Source: Flavobacterium sp.
GTDB lineage: Bacteria > Bacteroidota > Bacteroidia > Flavobacteriales > Flavobacteriaceae
Assembly (NCBI GenBank): GCA_016721735.1
Contig: JADKHM010000002.1
Coordinates: 248,001-312,000, forward strand
DNA length: 64,000 nt
Direction of reading: 5' to 3'
In this document: in pieces, positions 8,233 to 17,436 of the stretch
Numbering within the stretch: the stretch's first letter is position 1
Layout: each line of letters starts with the position of its first letter
Translations under genes and position numbers: made by a program
Notes under the pieces: generated by a model
Seen by the model: the letters and a program-made list of their open reading frames with translations, nothing else
Databases searched by the model: none
What the model was told of the DNA's origin: nothing

Positions 8233-8961
8233 ATGGGGTATTTATCAAGTATTTCTAGAAAAATATTTAGCCTTTGCATTGTAGTTGTTCTGTTGGCATC
8301 CTGCCAATTCAACGGAATTACTGGAAGCGGAAACGTGACCACTGAGAAACGAAACGTAGAAGGTAATTTTACGGCTATCGAAGCTGGCAAAGGCCTAGAC
8401 ATAGTTTTGGAACAGTCACAAGATACGGACGTTACTGTAGTTGCCGATGACAATCTTCAAAAGCACATCACTACAAAAGTGTCAAACGGCGTACTGATTA
8501 TTAGTTCTGACTATAACAGCTATCGCAACGTACGAATGAAAAAAGTAATTGTAAAAATGCCTAGCATTACTAGAATTGAAATATCCAGCGGCGCACATTT
8601 TACCGGACGTAACACGATAAAAAGTGACAACCTCGCCATCGAATCTAGTAGTGGTGCCGAGATAAAAATTGCGGTTGAAGCTGCAAAAACTATGTGTGAA
8701 GCGTCAAGCGGAGGCCACATAACAATCCAAGGCAAGTCTATAGACCTCGAATCTGCATCCTCTGGCGGAAGTTCTGTAGATGCAGAAAAGTTAATAGCCA
8801 ATAATGTTTTAGCTAGCGCTTCAAGTGGCGGCAACAGCCATGTATTTCCATTAGTAAGTCTAAATGCAAAAGCATCAAGTGGCGGTTCCATAAACTATCA
8901 CAATGTTCCAACAAACTTGAATAAAAAGTCAAGTTCAGGAGGCAGCATCAACAAGGAATAA
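8233..8961 (+). CDS. GIN-domain (DUF2807) lipoprotein
   Basis: Starts 2 bases after the PspC stop, so it is translationally linked. The 242-residue product has a lipobox, VLLASC, with the acylated Cys near residue 24, so it is a membrane-anchored lipoprotein. The DUF2807 domain shows a regular ASSGG motif recurring about every 20 residues in the second half (SSSGAE, ASSGGH, ASSGGS, ASSGGN, ASSGGS, SSSGGS), as expected for turns of a beta-solenoid. It is the last gene of the PadR-PspC operon and is followed by a terminator. Confidence 0.9.
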   Translation: MGYLSSISRKIFSLCIVVVLLASCQFNGITGSGNVTTEKRNVEGNFTAIEAGKGLDIVLEQSQDTDVTVVADDNLQKHITTKVSNGVLIISSDYNSYRNVRMKKVIVKMPSITRIEISSGAHFTGRNTIKSDNLAIESSSGAEIKIAVEAAKTMCEASSGGHITIQGKSIDLESASSGGSSVDAEKLIANNVLASASSGGNSHVFPLVSLNAKASSGGSINYHNVPTNLNKKSSSGGSINKE

Positions 8962-8983
8962 TAGATCAAAAACTTAACCTAAG

Positions 8984-9014
8984 AAATCACCCAATAATCG
9001 GGTGATTTTTTTTT
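8984..9014 (+). terminator. Terminator of the PadR-PspC-GIN operon
   Basis: Perfect stem AAATCACCC / GGGTGATTT with a 7-base loop, followed by a T run, 23 bases past the GIN lipoprotein stop. Confidence 0.9.
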
Positions 9015-9113
9015 GAATACCTTGCTGTAAAATAGTTTATTTATATTTTATAAATTAGCCCCCTGAAGCGAGGGAGCGCCATCGTAAATAACATTGCACC
9101 TAGTCAATCTGTT

Positions 9114-9914
9114 TTGAAAAAAATTGCCAAATTTTTCAACCGTCATCCGCTTGCCTATTTCATTAGGTATATTTTGATGTCCGAAAATGTCAAAAAAAAT
9201 GACTTGGGCGATTTAGGCTGCTTTAATAACTGTAATTCACTTGCTTCTATTCCAACTTTGTATTTTGAAATCAATACTAAAATTGGGATCGATTCATCAA
9301 GTGACGAGTACGACAAAGCGCTTCAAATAGGAAAATACCTCCGTTCAACCATGAAAGGCGGGCCTGGCATCGGATTGTCCTCCCAAGAAACTTTAGAAAA
9401 AATGCTAGCAAACAAAGGTGGCGTTTGTTCCGATTTTTCTCAAATCTTCAATATTTTTTGTTTTATCAACAATATTAAAGTTAAAGAATGGGGTTGCATC
9501 GATCGGTTTTACAAAACCCAATTCGGACATTCGTTCAACGAAATCTACAGTTCCGACAAGCAAAAATGGGTCGCCATCGATATTCACAAAGGAATTGTTT
9601 TTACGGACAATACTGGATCTCCGCTCTCCGTAGTCGAATTGTTTTTGACTTTGCGAAGTGGAAATCACGTAAATTTCACGCATTATTCCGATTATGTTTC
9701 GCCCGATCATGACCGTACACCAAGAGTATATGCGCCGTACACGATACCTTTTATTATCAGCAATAATAAGAATGACGTAACGGATTTTTACTTTGAAAAA
9801 TATCAAAATATACTTTCCCCAATATTAATCAATTCCCTTATTTTATTGCGACGCAAGAACCACAAATTCCTTTTTGTCATGGATGATTATAAGGCGAAAT
9901 TGCGCTCAAAATAG
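9114..9914 (+). CDS. Transglutaminase-like superfamily protein
   Basis: Cysteine-protease fold protein of the transglutaminase/arylamine-acetyltransferase-like group, up to 266 residues. The likely triad is Cys in NKGGVCSDFSQ (about residue 104), His in FGHSFNEIY (about 140) and Asp in WVAIDIHKG (about 153), in the right order and spacing. No signal peptide or membrane segment is obvious, so it is probably cytoplasmic or peripheral. The first possible start is a TTG at 9114; the ATG at 9177 would shorten it by 21 residues and keep the whole domain. It is a single gene and its substrate is unknown. Confidence 0.75.
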   Translation: MKKIAKFFNRHPLAYFIRYILMSENVKKNDLGDLGCFNNCNSLASIPTLYFEINTKIGIDSSSDEYDKALQIGKYLRSTMKGGPGIGLSSQETLEKMLANKGGVCSDFSQIFNIFCFINNIKVKEWGCIDRFYKTQFGHSFNEIYSSDKQKWVAIDIHKGIVFTDNTGSPLSVVELFLTLRSGNHVNFTHYSDYVSPDHDRTPRVYAPYTIPFIISNNKNDVTDFYFEKYQNILSPILINSLILLRRKNHKFLFVMDDYKAKLRSK

Positions 9915-10049
9915 ATTCTACAAAAGCGTTTGTTCTATATTCTGCAAATTGACTTCAAACAAAAAGTAGTATATTTCTAAAATCTTAATTGTAACACTTA
10001 AGATAAAAATGTACTAATGCAAAAATTCTAATCGTAAAATCAACCACTT

Positions 10050-10922
10050 ATGGAATTAAACATCAGAAATCTAGAGAAAAAATATAGCAATGGTGTTCAC
10101 GCACTCAATAATGTTTCTTTAACCATTAGCAAAGGAATGTTCGGATTACTTGGTCCCAATGGAGCTGGAAAATCATCGCTTATGAGAACTTTAGCCACCT
10201 TGCAAGACGTGGATAGCGGCTCAGTAACTTTAGGTGACATTGATGTTTTGAACGACAAAGAAGCTGTTCGCAAAGTATTAGGCTATTTGCCACAGGAATT
10301 TGGAGTTTATCCTAGAACCTCAGCCATCGACTTACTTGATTATTTAGCCATTTTAAAAGGCTTTGATAATACATCAGACAGAAAACAAATTGTCGAACAA
10401 TTACTTTTAAAAGTAAATCTTTGGGAACATCGCAAAAAAGCGGTAGCAAGTTATAGCGGTGGAATGAAACAGCGCTTTGGGATTGCGCAGTCCTTGATTG
10501 GCAATCCGTTGTTGGTCATTGTTGATGAACCTACCGCAGGATTAGACCCAGGAGAACGCAATCGATTCTACAATATTTTGAGCGAAATTGGAGAAAACAC
10601 CATCGTTATTTTATCAACGCACATTGTGCAAGATGTTCGAGAATTGTGCACGCAAATGGCGGTCATGGACAATGGAAAAGTGCTTTTTAGTGGCAATACC
10701 GATGAGGCGCTCGATCAAATAAAAGGCAAAGTTTGGGAAAAAAGAGTTTCTAAAATCGAATTGGCTGACTATCAAAAAAACTACAAAGTGATTTCGAACA
10801 AATTGGTTGGTGGTCAACCTCTCATTCACGTTTTTTCTGATACAACACTAGACAATGGATTTGTCAAAGCAGAAGAGAATTTGGAAGATGTGTTTTTTGC
10901 GAAATTAAACGAACTAGTTTAA
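10050..10922 (+). CDS. ABC transporter ATP-binding protein
   Basis: A 290-residue ABC ATPase: Walker A LGPNGAGKSS near residues 34-43, signature YSGGMKQRFG near 133-142, Walker B LLVIVDEPTAGLDPG near 152-166 and H-loop STH near 190. A C-terminal extension after about 215 is typical of drug or NatA-like ABC-2 ATPases. It is 18 bases from the permease/peptidase gene and is evidently its energising subunit. The substrate is unknown. Confidence 0.95.
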   Translation: MELNIRNLEKKYSNGVHALNNVSLTISKGMFGLLGPNGAGKSSLMRTLATLQDVDSGSVTLGDIDVLNDKEAVRKVLGYLPQEFGVYPRTSAIDLLDYLAILKGFDNTSDRKQIVEQLLLKVNLWEHRKKAVASYSGGMKQRFGIAQSLIGNPLLVIVDEPTAGLDPGERNRFYNILSEIGENTIVILSTHIVQDVRELCTQMAVMDNGKVLFSGNTDEALDQIKGKVWEKRVSKIELADYQKNYKVISNKLVGGQPLIHVFSDTTLDNGFVKAEENLEDVFFAKLNELV

Positions 10923-10940
10923 CCCAAATCCGAATCAATT

Positions 10941-13900
10941 ATGTGGAAATTTATCTCTCATGAACTCAAATATTGGTTGAAAACGCCAATGATTTGGATC
11001 TTTTTGTTTATCAATACGCTTTTTGTCTTTGGAGCAGTGGCTTCGGAAAACGTACAAATTGGCGGCAGTATCGGAAACATCCATAAAAATGCGCCTTATG
11101 TGATTGAAACGTTCTACGCAACAATGTCGATAATTAGTTTGCTAATGACAACTGCGTTTATGAATGCAACGGCCAATCGTGATTTTCAATATGGCATGCA
11201 TCAATTTATCTTTTCTTCACCAATAAAGAAAAGCAATTATTTCTTCGGAAAGTTTATCGGAGCAACGATTATTTCGATTATTCCCTTATTGGGAGTTTCT
11301 TTAGGAGCCATTCTGGGCGCCATTCTTGCCCCAATTTTCGATTGGACTCCAGCAGAACGTTTCGGGGAAATTATTTGGGCTGGACATTTACAAGGGATTT
11401 TGATTTTTGCCATTCCAAATGTAATTATATCAGGCGTATTGCTTTTTGGACTTGCCATATTGTATAGAAGTGCTATCGTTTCTTTTATCGGTTCGATGTT
11501 GATCTTAGTGCTCTATGTAGTCTCCGCAGGATTTATGGACGACATTCAAAAAGAATGGATTGCCAACCTCCTCGACCCGTTTGGAGATCGTCCATTCGAG
11601 ATTGCCACAAAATATTTGACAGTCGATGAGAAGAACTACCACGCCGTGACATTGCACGGAGATTTACTGCTGAATCGTTTGCTTTGGCTGGGGATTGCAG
11701 GCATAATTTTAACGGCAATTTATTTCAAATTTTCATTCAACACCAAGAACGAAAAGGTAGCGAAAACAAAAAAAGCAAAAATAATAGAGATTCCTCTGGT
11801 GCTTAATGACACGAGTTTTTTAAATCAAAAATCAGCCACTTTTTCATTCAATACCTTCCTAAGAATCACAAGGTTCGAATTGAAAGCAGTCATCAAAAAT
11901 CCAAGTTTTATTATCTTGACAGCCATTGGAATGATCAACTTGATCGTCGGGCTCTCTAGTTTTACCAGCCGCTATGGCGTATCGCAATATCCTGTAACCT
12001 ATAGTGTTGTTGATACGATTGAAAACGCATTCAACATTTTCTTACTCGGATTTATTGTTTTTTATACTGGCATATTAGTTTGGAAAGAACGCGACGCAAA
12101 ATTCAACGAAATTCAAGATGCCACGCCCATTCGATCCAACTTTCTGTTCTTTTCAAAACTCATCGCGATAGTCGTTGCCATTGCAATAGTTTATGCGGTC
12201 GCCATTGTTTTTGGTGTCGTTACGCAAACCTTAATGGGCTATTATAATTATGAGTTAGATGTCTACTTTGAGTCGCTTTTTCTGATTCGTTTAAGTGGTC
12301 TTTGCTTTCTCGTCGTGTTGTCTTTACTTTTCCATTACTTGATCAATAATCGGTATATCGCGTACTTTGCTTTCGCGGCTTTTATCATTCTCAATAGTTT
12401 TATCTGGGGACTTTTAGAAATCAATTCGAATATGCTTTCATTTGGCGCTAGACCAAGTGTGACCTATTCTGACATGAACGGCTTTGGACCTTTCGTTCCT
12501 GGTTTGATTGGATTTTCTATCTATTGGTTTCTATTCTCTTGCTTGCTTTGCTTCGTTTGTTTAGCGTTTTATGTTAGAGGAAAAGAATCGATTTTCAGAT
12601 ATCGTTGGACGCTTGCAAAACAATCATTCAAAGCAAATCGACTGGGAATTGCCGCTGCGATGCTTGCTTTCTTACTTTACGGAGGTTTTGTTTACTACAA
12701 TACCAAAGTCCTTAATACGTATGATTCTTCGAAAGAACAAGAAAACTTGCAAGTCGATTATGAGAAAAAGTACAAAAGATTCGAAAATCTAAATCAACCT
12801 CGCTACTGCAAATTCAATTACGTCATCGACATCATGCCGGAAGATCGCAGTATGAAGGCAAAAATAGAAGCTTGGGCCAAAAACAAATCCAATGCTCCTA
12901 TTACTGAGTTGCATTTTACGATGCCACAATTGACCGACAGCATTATAATTGACATTGCTGGAAGTCAATTGAAAATGAAAGACAAACGCTTGTACTATCG
13001 AATTTATAAATTAGCAAAAGCTTTGGCTCCAAATGATTCTATCAAGTTAGATATCAATTTATGGAAATACACTAAAGGATTTGAAAATGAAGTCAGTTTT
13101 ACTTCGCTAACACAAAACGGAACCTTCTTTAACAATGCCGATTTATTACCCGCATTTGGATACCAGAAAGAATATGAAATTTCGGACAAGAACAAGCGTG
13201 CAAAACTAAAATTACCTGCACGTTTGCGAAGTCCAAAGTTGGATAATAATGACTTGAAGTCGAGAGCCAACACCTACATTAGCAACGACGCTGATTGGGT
13301 TGAAGTGAACACCACAATCAGCACCTCATCAGATCAAATTGCAGTCGCACCTGGAAGTTTATTAAAATCGTGGAAAGCCAACAATAGAAACTATTTCCGC
13401 TATAAATTAGACCACAAATCTTTGAATTTCTATTCTTTTATTTCAGCACGTTATGAAGTGGCAAGAAAAAAATGGAACGGAATTGATCTTGAAGTGTATT
13501 ATGACAAAGAGCACGCTTATAATGTCCCAATAATGCTGAAAAGCATGCAAAAATCTTTGGAATATTACATCAAAAATTACGGCCCGTACTACCACAAACA
13601 ATGTCGTGTGATTGAGTTCCCGAGATATGAAAGTTTTGCACAGGCTTTTCCTGGTACGATGCCTTTTAGTGAAGGAATTGGGTTTATTATCGATTTGCGA
13701 AACGTCACCAAAGACGATATCGATCAGGTGTTTTATGTCGTGGCGCACGAAATGGGTCATCAATACTGGGCGCATCAAGTTTGCGGAGCCAACATGCAAG
13801 GAAGTGAAATGATGAGTGAAGGCTTTGCACAATATTCTGCGTTGATGGTCATGGAAAAAGAATATGGCAAAGACAAAATGAAAAAGTTCTTGAAGTACGA

Positions 13901-14525
13901 AATGGATGAATATCTGAATGGTCGCAGTCGAGAATTAGAAGGTGAAAATCCGCTGATGAAAACCGAAGGACAACAATATATTCATTACAATAAAGCAAGC
14001 ATTGTCATGTATTATTTGAAGGAAATGATTGGTGAGCCGAAAGTGAATGAAGCCATGCACAATCTAGTGAATAGTCATGCTTACAAAGAAGCTCCATTTC
14101 CAACAGCTATCGCTGCAGTTGACGAATTCAGAAAAGTGACTCCGGATAGTTTGCAATATGTGATTAAAGATCTTTTTGAGAATATTACACTCTTTTCCAA
14201 TCGCATGCTGAAAGCAACGTATAAGAAAGTTGGTAACGAGTATGAAGTAACTTTGACCACAACTTCAGAAAAAGTGAGATCCGATGCGATGGGAAAAGAA
14301 TCGAAACTACCGCTGTCTGATTATATCGACATTGGCATTTTTGCAAAACCAAAGAACGATCAAAATCTTGGAAAACCTTTAGTTTATAAGCGACTCAAAT
14401 TGACAAAGAAGGATAATGTTTTTACTTTTAAAACAAAAGAAGAACCCTACGAAGCGGGCATTGATCCGTATAATTATCTCATTGATCGCATCCCAGATGA
14501 TAACCTAAAGAAAGTGGAAGAATAG
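10941..14525 (+). CDS. ABC-2 permease fused to M1-type aminopeptidase domain
   Basis: A 1194-residue inner-membrane protein. The N-terminal half is two ABC-2 permease blocks with about twelve hydrophobic segments, split by a soluble loop near 255-300. A further segment near 570-590 leads to a large soluble C-terminal part with an M1 (gluzincin) metallopeptidase domain. The zinc motif HEMGH is at 936-940 and a downstream SEGFAQ supplies the candidate third ligand. The spacing is X19 rather than the X18 of classical M1 enzymes, and PFSEGIGF replaces the GAMEN-like exopeptidase motif. With the ATPase upstream it forms a transporter with a built-in peptidase, probably facing the periplasm. Substrate and direction of transport are not known. 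Confidence 0.92.
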   Translation: MWKFISHELKYWLKTPMIWIFLFINTLFVFGAVASENVQIGGSIGNIHKNAPYVIETFYATMSIISLLMTTAFMNATANRDFQYGMHQFIFSSPIKKSNYFFGKFIGATIISIIPLLGVSLGAILGAILAPIFDWTPAERFGEIIWAGHLQGILIFAIPNVIISGVLLFGLAILYRSAIVSFIGSMLILVLYVVSAGFMDDIQKEWIANLLDPFGDRPFEIATKYLTVDEKNYHAVTLHGDLLLNRLLWLGIAGIILTAIYFKFSFNTKNEKVAKTKKAKIIEIPLVLNDTSFLNQKSATFSFNTFLRITRFELKAVIKNPSFIILTAIGMINLIVGLSSFTSRYGVSQYPVTYSVVDTIENAFNIFLLGFIVFYTGILVWKERDAKFNEIQDATPIRSNFLFFSKLIAIVVAIAIVYAVAIVFGVVTQTLMGYYNYELDVYFESLFLIRLSGLCFLVVLSLLFHYLINNRYIAYFAFAAFIILNSFIWGLLEINSNMLSFGARPSVTYSDMNGFGPFVPGLIGFSIYWFLFSCLLCFVCLAFYVRGKESIFRYRWTLAKQSFKANRLGIAAAMLAFLLYGGFVYYNTKVLNTYDSSKEQENLQVDYEKKYKRFENLNQPRYCKFNYVIDIMPEDRSMKAKIEAWAKNKSNAPITELHFTMPQLTDSIIIDIAGSQLKMKDKRLYYRIYKLAKALAPNDSIKLDINLWKYTKGFENEVSFTSLTQNGTFFNNADLLPAFGYQKEYEISDKNKRAKLKLPARLRSPKLDNNDLKSRANTYISNDADWVEVNTTISTSSDQIAVAPGSLLKSWKANNRNYFRYKLDHKSLNFYSFISARYEVARKKWNGIDLEVYYDKEHAYNVPIMLKSMQKSLEYYIKNYGPYYHKQCRVIEFPRYESFAQAFPGTMPFSEGIGFIIDLRNVTKDDIDQVFYVVAHEMGHQYWAHQVCGANMQGSEMMSEGFAQYSALMVMEKEYGKDKMKKFLKYEMDEYLNGRSRELEGENPLMKTEGQQYIHYNKASIVMYYLKEMIGEPKVNEAMHNLVNSHAYKEAPFPTAIAAVDEFRKVTPDSLQYVIKDLFENITLFSNRMLKATYKKVGNEYEVTLTTTSEKVRSDAMGKESKLPLSDYIDIGIFAKPKNDQNLGKPLVYKRLKLTKKDNVFTFKTKEEPYEAGIDPYNYLIDRIPDDNLKKVEE

Positions 14526-14564
14526 GATAATTAAAAAACTTCCTGATTGTCACTATTGTTTTTT

Positions 14565-14572
14565 TATATTTG
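14565..14572 (+). promoter_or_regulatory. -7 promoter box before the third GIN gene
   Basis: TATATTTG fits TAnnTTTG and lies 17 bases before the ATG at 14589. No good -33 element was seen. It would make this gene independent of the transporter operon and argues against the longer reading frame that starts at 14547. Confidence 0.4.
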
Positions 14573-14588
14573 GAGAAAATTTAAGTTG

Positions 14589-15425
14589 ATGAATAAATTT
14601 ATTGCCATTATAGCGATAGCGTTGTTTAGTACTTTAGCCTTTTCACAGCAGAAAGAAAAGGTCAAAGGTTCTAAAATAGTCACTGTTGTTCAGAAAGAAA
14701 TAGCGGAGTTTGAAAGTCTTGAAGTATCGGATAATTTAGAAATATTTTTGATCAAAGGCGATAAGTGCTCACTAGAAATGGAAGCAGATGATAATGTGCA
14801 GCAATTTATTGAGTATAGCTCAAAAGGTAAAACCCTTCAATTATTTACGTCAAGACAAATTTCAGGAACCAAAAAATTAAGCGTTAGAGTCACTTTTACT
14901 GATGATTTCAATTTGTTAATCGCAAAAGATGATGTCAATATTACCGCTTTGGCTGAGTTAAATTTGCCAAATTTTACCTTCAAGATTCACGACAATGCAA
15001 AACTTTTTGCCAACGCAAATGTCAAGAACTTCACTTTAATGATGGACCACAAATCTAGAGCAGAACTTAATCTAAAATCAGAAGAGGCAACGATTGAGAT
15101 GAGCAAAAACTCCCAATTAAAAGCATTAATTGCTGCTACGCAAATGAAATTCGACATGTATCAAAAATCAAAAGCGGTTATTGAAGGTGACGTTATTAAT
15201 TTTAAACTTAGACTAGACAATGATGCTGATTTTACCGGTCAAAAATTGACAGCTAAGAATACGGACTTACTTACGGAAGGATTTGCAGAATGCAGCATCA
15301 ACGTGTCCGCTAGATTGGTTTTAGATGCCAAAGGAAAAACAGACACCAAGCTCTACGGTACTCAAAAAATTGAAGTAAAGAATTTCCTGGACAGTGCTAC
15401 ATTGAGTAAGAAAACGCTAAAATAA
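14589..15425 (+). CDS. GIN-domain (DUF2807) secreted protein
   Basis: A 278-residue exported protein with a clear signal peptide (MNKFIAIIAIALFSTLAFSQ) and a DUF2807 domain opening EFESLEVSDNLEIFLIKGD. The rest alternates short hydrophobic strands, consistent with a beta-solenoid. Unlike the 8233 copy it has no lipobox and no ASSGG repeats. The start at 14589 is chosen because it gives the signal peptide directly. It lies 63 bases after the ABC/M1 gene and is the third GIN protein in the block. Confidence 0.85.
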   Translation: MNKFIAIIAIALFSTLAFSQQKEKVKGSKIVTVVQKEIAEFESLEVSDNLEIFLIKGDKCSLEMEADDNVQQFIEYSSKGKTLQLFTSRQISGTKKLSVRVTFTDDFNLLIAKDDVNITALAELNLPNFTFKIHDNAKLFANANVKNFTLMMDHKSRAELNLKSEEATIEMSKNSQLKALIAATQMKFDMYQKSKAVIEGDVINFKLRLDNDADFTGQKLTAKNTDLLTEGFAECSINVSARLVLDAKGKTDTKLYGTQKIEVKNFLDSATLSKKTLK

Positions 15426-15456
15426 TCAAGTTCAGATTAGAGTATTACAATAATGA

Positions 15457-15487
15457 AAAGCCCCGAATAACTTCGGGGCTTTTTTTG
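15457..15487. terminator. Terminator between convergent GIN gene and trxB
   Basis: Perfect stem AAGCCCCGAA / TTCGGGGCTT with T run on the plus strand and A run on the left flank, so it can serve both converging genes. Confidence 0.92.
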
Positions 15488-15521
15488 TATCTAAAATGCT
15501 ATAGCAACTATTCAAGAAGCA

Positions 15522-16469
15522 TTATTCTTTGGCAGCTAAATAACGTTCAGCGTCTAATGCGGCCATACATCCTGTCCCCGCCGCTGTAATTGCCTGACGA
15601 TAAACATGGTCTGCGGCATCACCACCTACGAAAACACCTGGCACATTTGTTTTTGAAGTTCCAGCAATATTCACAATATATCCTGTTTCATCTAAAGTTA
15701 GATAGTCCTTAAAGATTGCGGTATTAGGAGAATGCCCAATAGCGACGAAAAATCCTGTTGCTGGAATTTCAAATTCTGTATTGTTTGTTTTATTTTTTGC
15801 TTTTACCGCAGTCACGACTTGACCATCACCAATGACTTCAACAGTATCGTGATTCATCAAGATAGTTATATTCTCCGTTCGACGTACGCGTTCTTCCATA
15901 ATTTTAGAAGCTCTAAATTTTTCGCTGCGCACCAACATAGTTACTTTCTTACAAAGTTTAGAAAGATAATGTGCTTCTTCGCACGCTGAATCACCTGCAC
16001 CAACGATGACTACTTCCTGATTTCTGTAGAAAAATCCATCACAGACGGCGCAAGCGGATACACCTCCACCTAAAGCAAGATATTTTTGCTCCGAAGGCAA
16101 GCCTAGATATTTTGCCGATGCTCCAGTTGAAATGATGACTGTTTCGCAATGCAGTTCTTTGGTATCATTGATCCATACTTTGTGAATTGGACCCGAAAAA
16201 TCGACTTTGGTCGCCCAACCATCGCGCACATCTGTACCGAATCGTTGCGCTTGTTGCTGCAATTGTATCATCATTTCTGGACCAGTAACTCCATCTACAT
16301 AACCTGGGAAATTTTCAACTTCGTTTGTGGTCGTTAATTGACCTCCGGGTTGTGTACCTTGGTATAAAACTGGACTCATATTCGCTCTGGCAGCGTAGAT
16401 TGCAGCAGTATAACCAGCTGGACCTGAACCAATAATTAGGCATTTTATTTTTTCGATTGTTTCCGACAT
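15522..16469 (-). CDS. trxB: Thioredoxin-disulfide reductase
   Basis: FAD- and NADPH-dependent reductase that keeps thioredoxin reduced in the cytoplasm. It has 315 residues, the standard length of the low-molecular-weight type. The FAD-binding GSGPAGYTAA lies at 14-23, the redox-active CAVC at 140-143, the NADPH-binding GAGDSACEEA near 157-166, and the C-terminal FAD motif GVFVGGDAAD near 278-287. All catalytic residues are present. It is a single gene with its own promoter. Confidence 0.96.
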   Translation of the reverse strand: MSETIEKIKCLIIGSGPAGYTAAIYAARANMSPVLYQGTQPGGQLTTTNEVENFPGYVDGVTGPEMMIQLQQQAQRFGTDVRDGWATKVDFSGPIHKVWINDTKELHCETVIISTGASAKYLGLPSEQKYLALGGGVSACAVCDGFFYRNQEVVIVGAGDSACEEAHYLSKLCKKVTMLVRSEKFRASKIMEERVRRTENITILMNHDTVEVIGDGQVVTAVKAKNKTNNTEFEIPATGFFVAIGHSPNTAIFKDYLTLDETGYIVNIAGTSKTNVPGVFVGGDAADHVYRQAITAAGTGCMAALDAERYLAAKE

Positions 16470-16500
16470 AATATATTTTTTGAAAATAATTTTTGTGTCG

Positions 16501-16508
16501 CAAATGTA
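16501..16508 (-). promoter_or_regulatory. -7 promoter box of trxB
   Basis: TACATTTG on the minus strand fits TAnnTTTG, 31 bases upstream of the trxB ATG. The -33 element is unclear. Confidence 0.55.
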
Positions 16509-16589
16509 AACTTAATTCTAAAAAATTACTCCTTAATGAATCCTAAAAATCAATCTGAAAATAAATTTAACTTATTTCCGGCAAATCAT

Positions 16590-16619
16590 TTTGCAGAGTA
16601 AAATTAAACCTTATCTTTG
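16590..16619 (+). promoter_or_regulatory. Promoter of tRNA-Pro
   Basis: TTTG and TATCTTTG are separated by 18 bases and match the Bacteroidetes -33/-7 pair. The -7 box ends 9 bases before the first base of the mature tRNA. Confidence 0.75.
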
Positions 16620-16628
16620 CGCTCGCTT

Positions 16629-16703
16629 CGGGGTGTAGCGTAGCCCGGTTATCGCGCCTGCTTTGGGAGCAGGAGGCCGCAGGTTCGAATCCTGCCACCC
16701 CGA
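16629..16703 (+). tRNA. tRNA-Pro (anticodon UGG)
   Basis: The acceptor arms CGGGGTG and CACCCCG pair fully and are followed by the discriminator A. The anticodon stem CCTGC/GCAGG encloses the loop TTTGGGA, so the anticodon is TGG (16664-16666). The T arm GCAGG-TTCGAAT-CCTGC is perfect. The 3' CCA is not encoded (the genome reads ACAACA). The gene is immediately followed by the tandem array described below. Confidence 0.97.
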
Positions 16704-16734
16704 CAACAAATCCTTTTTGCGACAGCAAAGAGGA

Positions 16735-16790
16735 TTTTTCATTTAAAAAAGAATTCAAGTTTACTTGAAAATTCTTTTTTAAATGAAAAA
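16735..16790 (+). repeat. Long AT-rich inverted repeat after tRNA-Pro
   Basis: Left arm TTTTTCATTTAAAAAAGAAT and right arm ATTCTTTTTTAAATGAAAAA are nearly perfect complements around a short loop containing CAAGTTTACTTG. It may end the tRNA transcript. The right arm reappears within the fourth unit of the tandem array (about 17090-17115). Confidence 0.75.
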
Positions 16791-16796
16791 GACTCC

Positions 16797-17395
16797 GGTT
16801 TTGCAAAAACCGAAAGGATTGGTTGTAACGACTCCCCAACTCAGGATCACGCCAGTAATCCTGCAAAATTTCACTTGAATTCTTTTCGAACAAAAAAATC
16901 ACTGGTTTTGCAAAAACCGAAAGGATTGGTTGTAACGACTCCCCAACTCAGGATCACGCCAGTAATCCTGCAAAATTTCACTTGAATTCTTTTCGAACAA
17001 AAAAATCACCGGTTTTGCAAAAACCGAAAGGATTGGTTGTAACGACTCCCCAACTCAGGATCACGCCAGTAATCCTGCAAAATTTCACTTGAAAATTCTT
17101 TTTTAAATGAAAAAGACTCCGGTTTTGCAAAAACCGAAAGGATTTGTTGTAACGACTCCCCAACTCAGGATCACGAAGTAATCCTGCAAAATTTCACTTG
17201 AATTCTTTTCGAACAAAAAAATCACTGGTTTTGCAAAAACCGAAAGGATTGGTTGTAACGACTCCCCAACTCAGGATCACGAAGTAATCCTGCAAAATTT
17301 CACTTGAATTCTTTTCGAACAAAAAAATCACTGGTTTTGCAAAAACCAAAAGGATTTGTTGTGACGACTCCTCGACTCAGGATCACGAAGTACTC
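16797..17395 (+). repeat. Tandem array of six ~106-110 bp units
   Basis: Units start with GGTTTTGCAAAAACC at 16797, 16903, 17011, 17121, 17227 and 17333, giving periods of 106, 108, 110, 106 and 106. Each unit contains that small hairpin and GTAACGACTCCCCAACT; the first five also carry GGATCAC...GTAATCC and an A-rich linker after CGAAC. The last unit is partial. Read on the minus strand the units resemble the DNA that follows the tRNA-Pro gene (ACAACAAATCC, then AAGAATTCAAGT), so the array may have grown from inverted copies of the tRNA 3' flank. Reading frames across it are not believable genes. Confidence 0.9.
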
Positions 17396-17436
17396 TCCTA
17401 TCTCAATTAACAGAAAGATTCTTTTGGCACCACGAG

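Noticed and set aside
8520..8891. Minus-strand frame opposite the GIN lipoprotein
   Set aside because: It is the antisense of the ASSGG repeats, giving a false hydrophobic protein.
13443..13832. Minus-strand frame opposite the M1 peptidase domain
   Set aside because: It lies fully within the conserved zinc-site region of the real gene.
16567..16902. Minus-strand reading frame running antisense through tRNA-Pro
   Set aside because: Its AGFEPAASCSQSRRDNRAT-type peptide is the well-known false protein read from the antisense of tRNA genes; the rest is tandem-repeat DNA.
16797..17395. CRISPR array
   Set aside because: Unit length is ~108 bp with no unique spacers; whole units repeat, and no cas gene is present.
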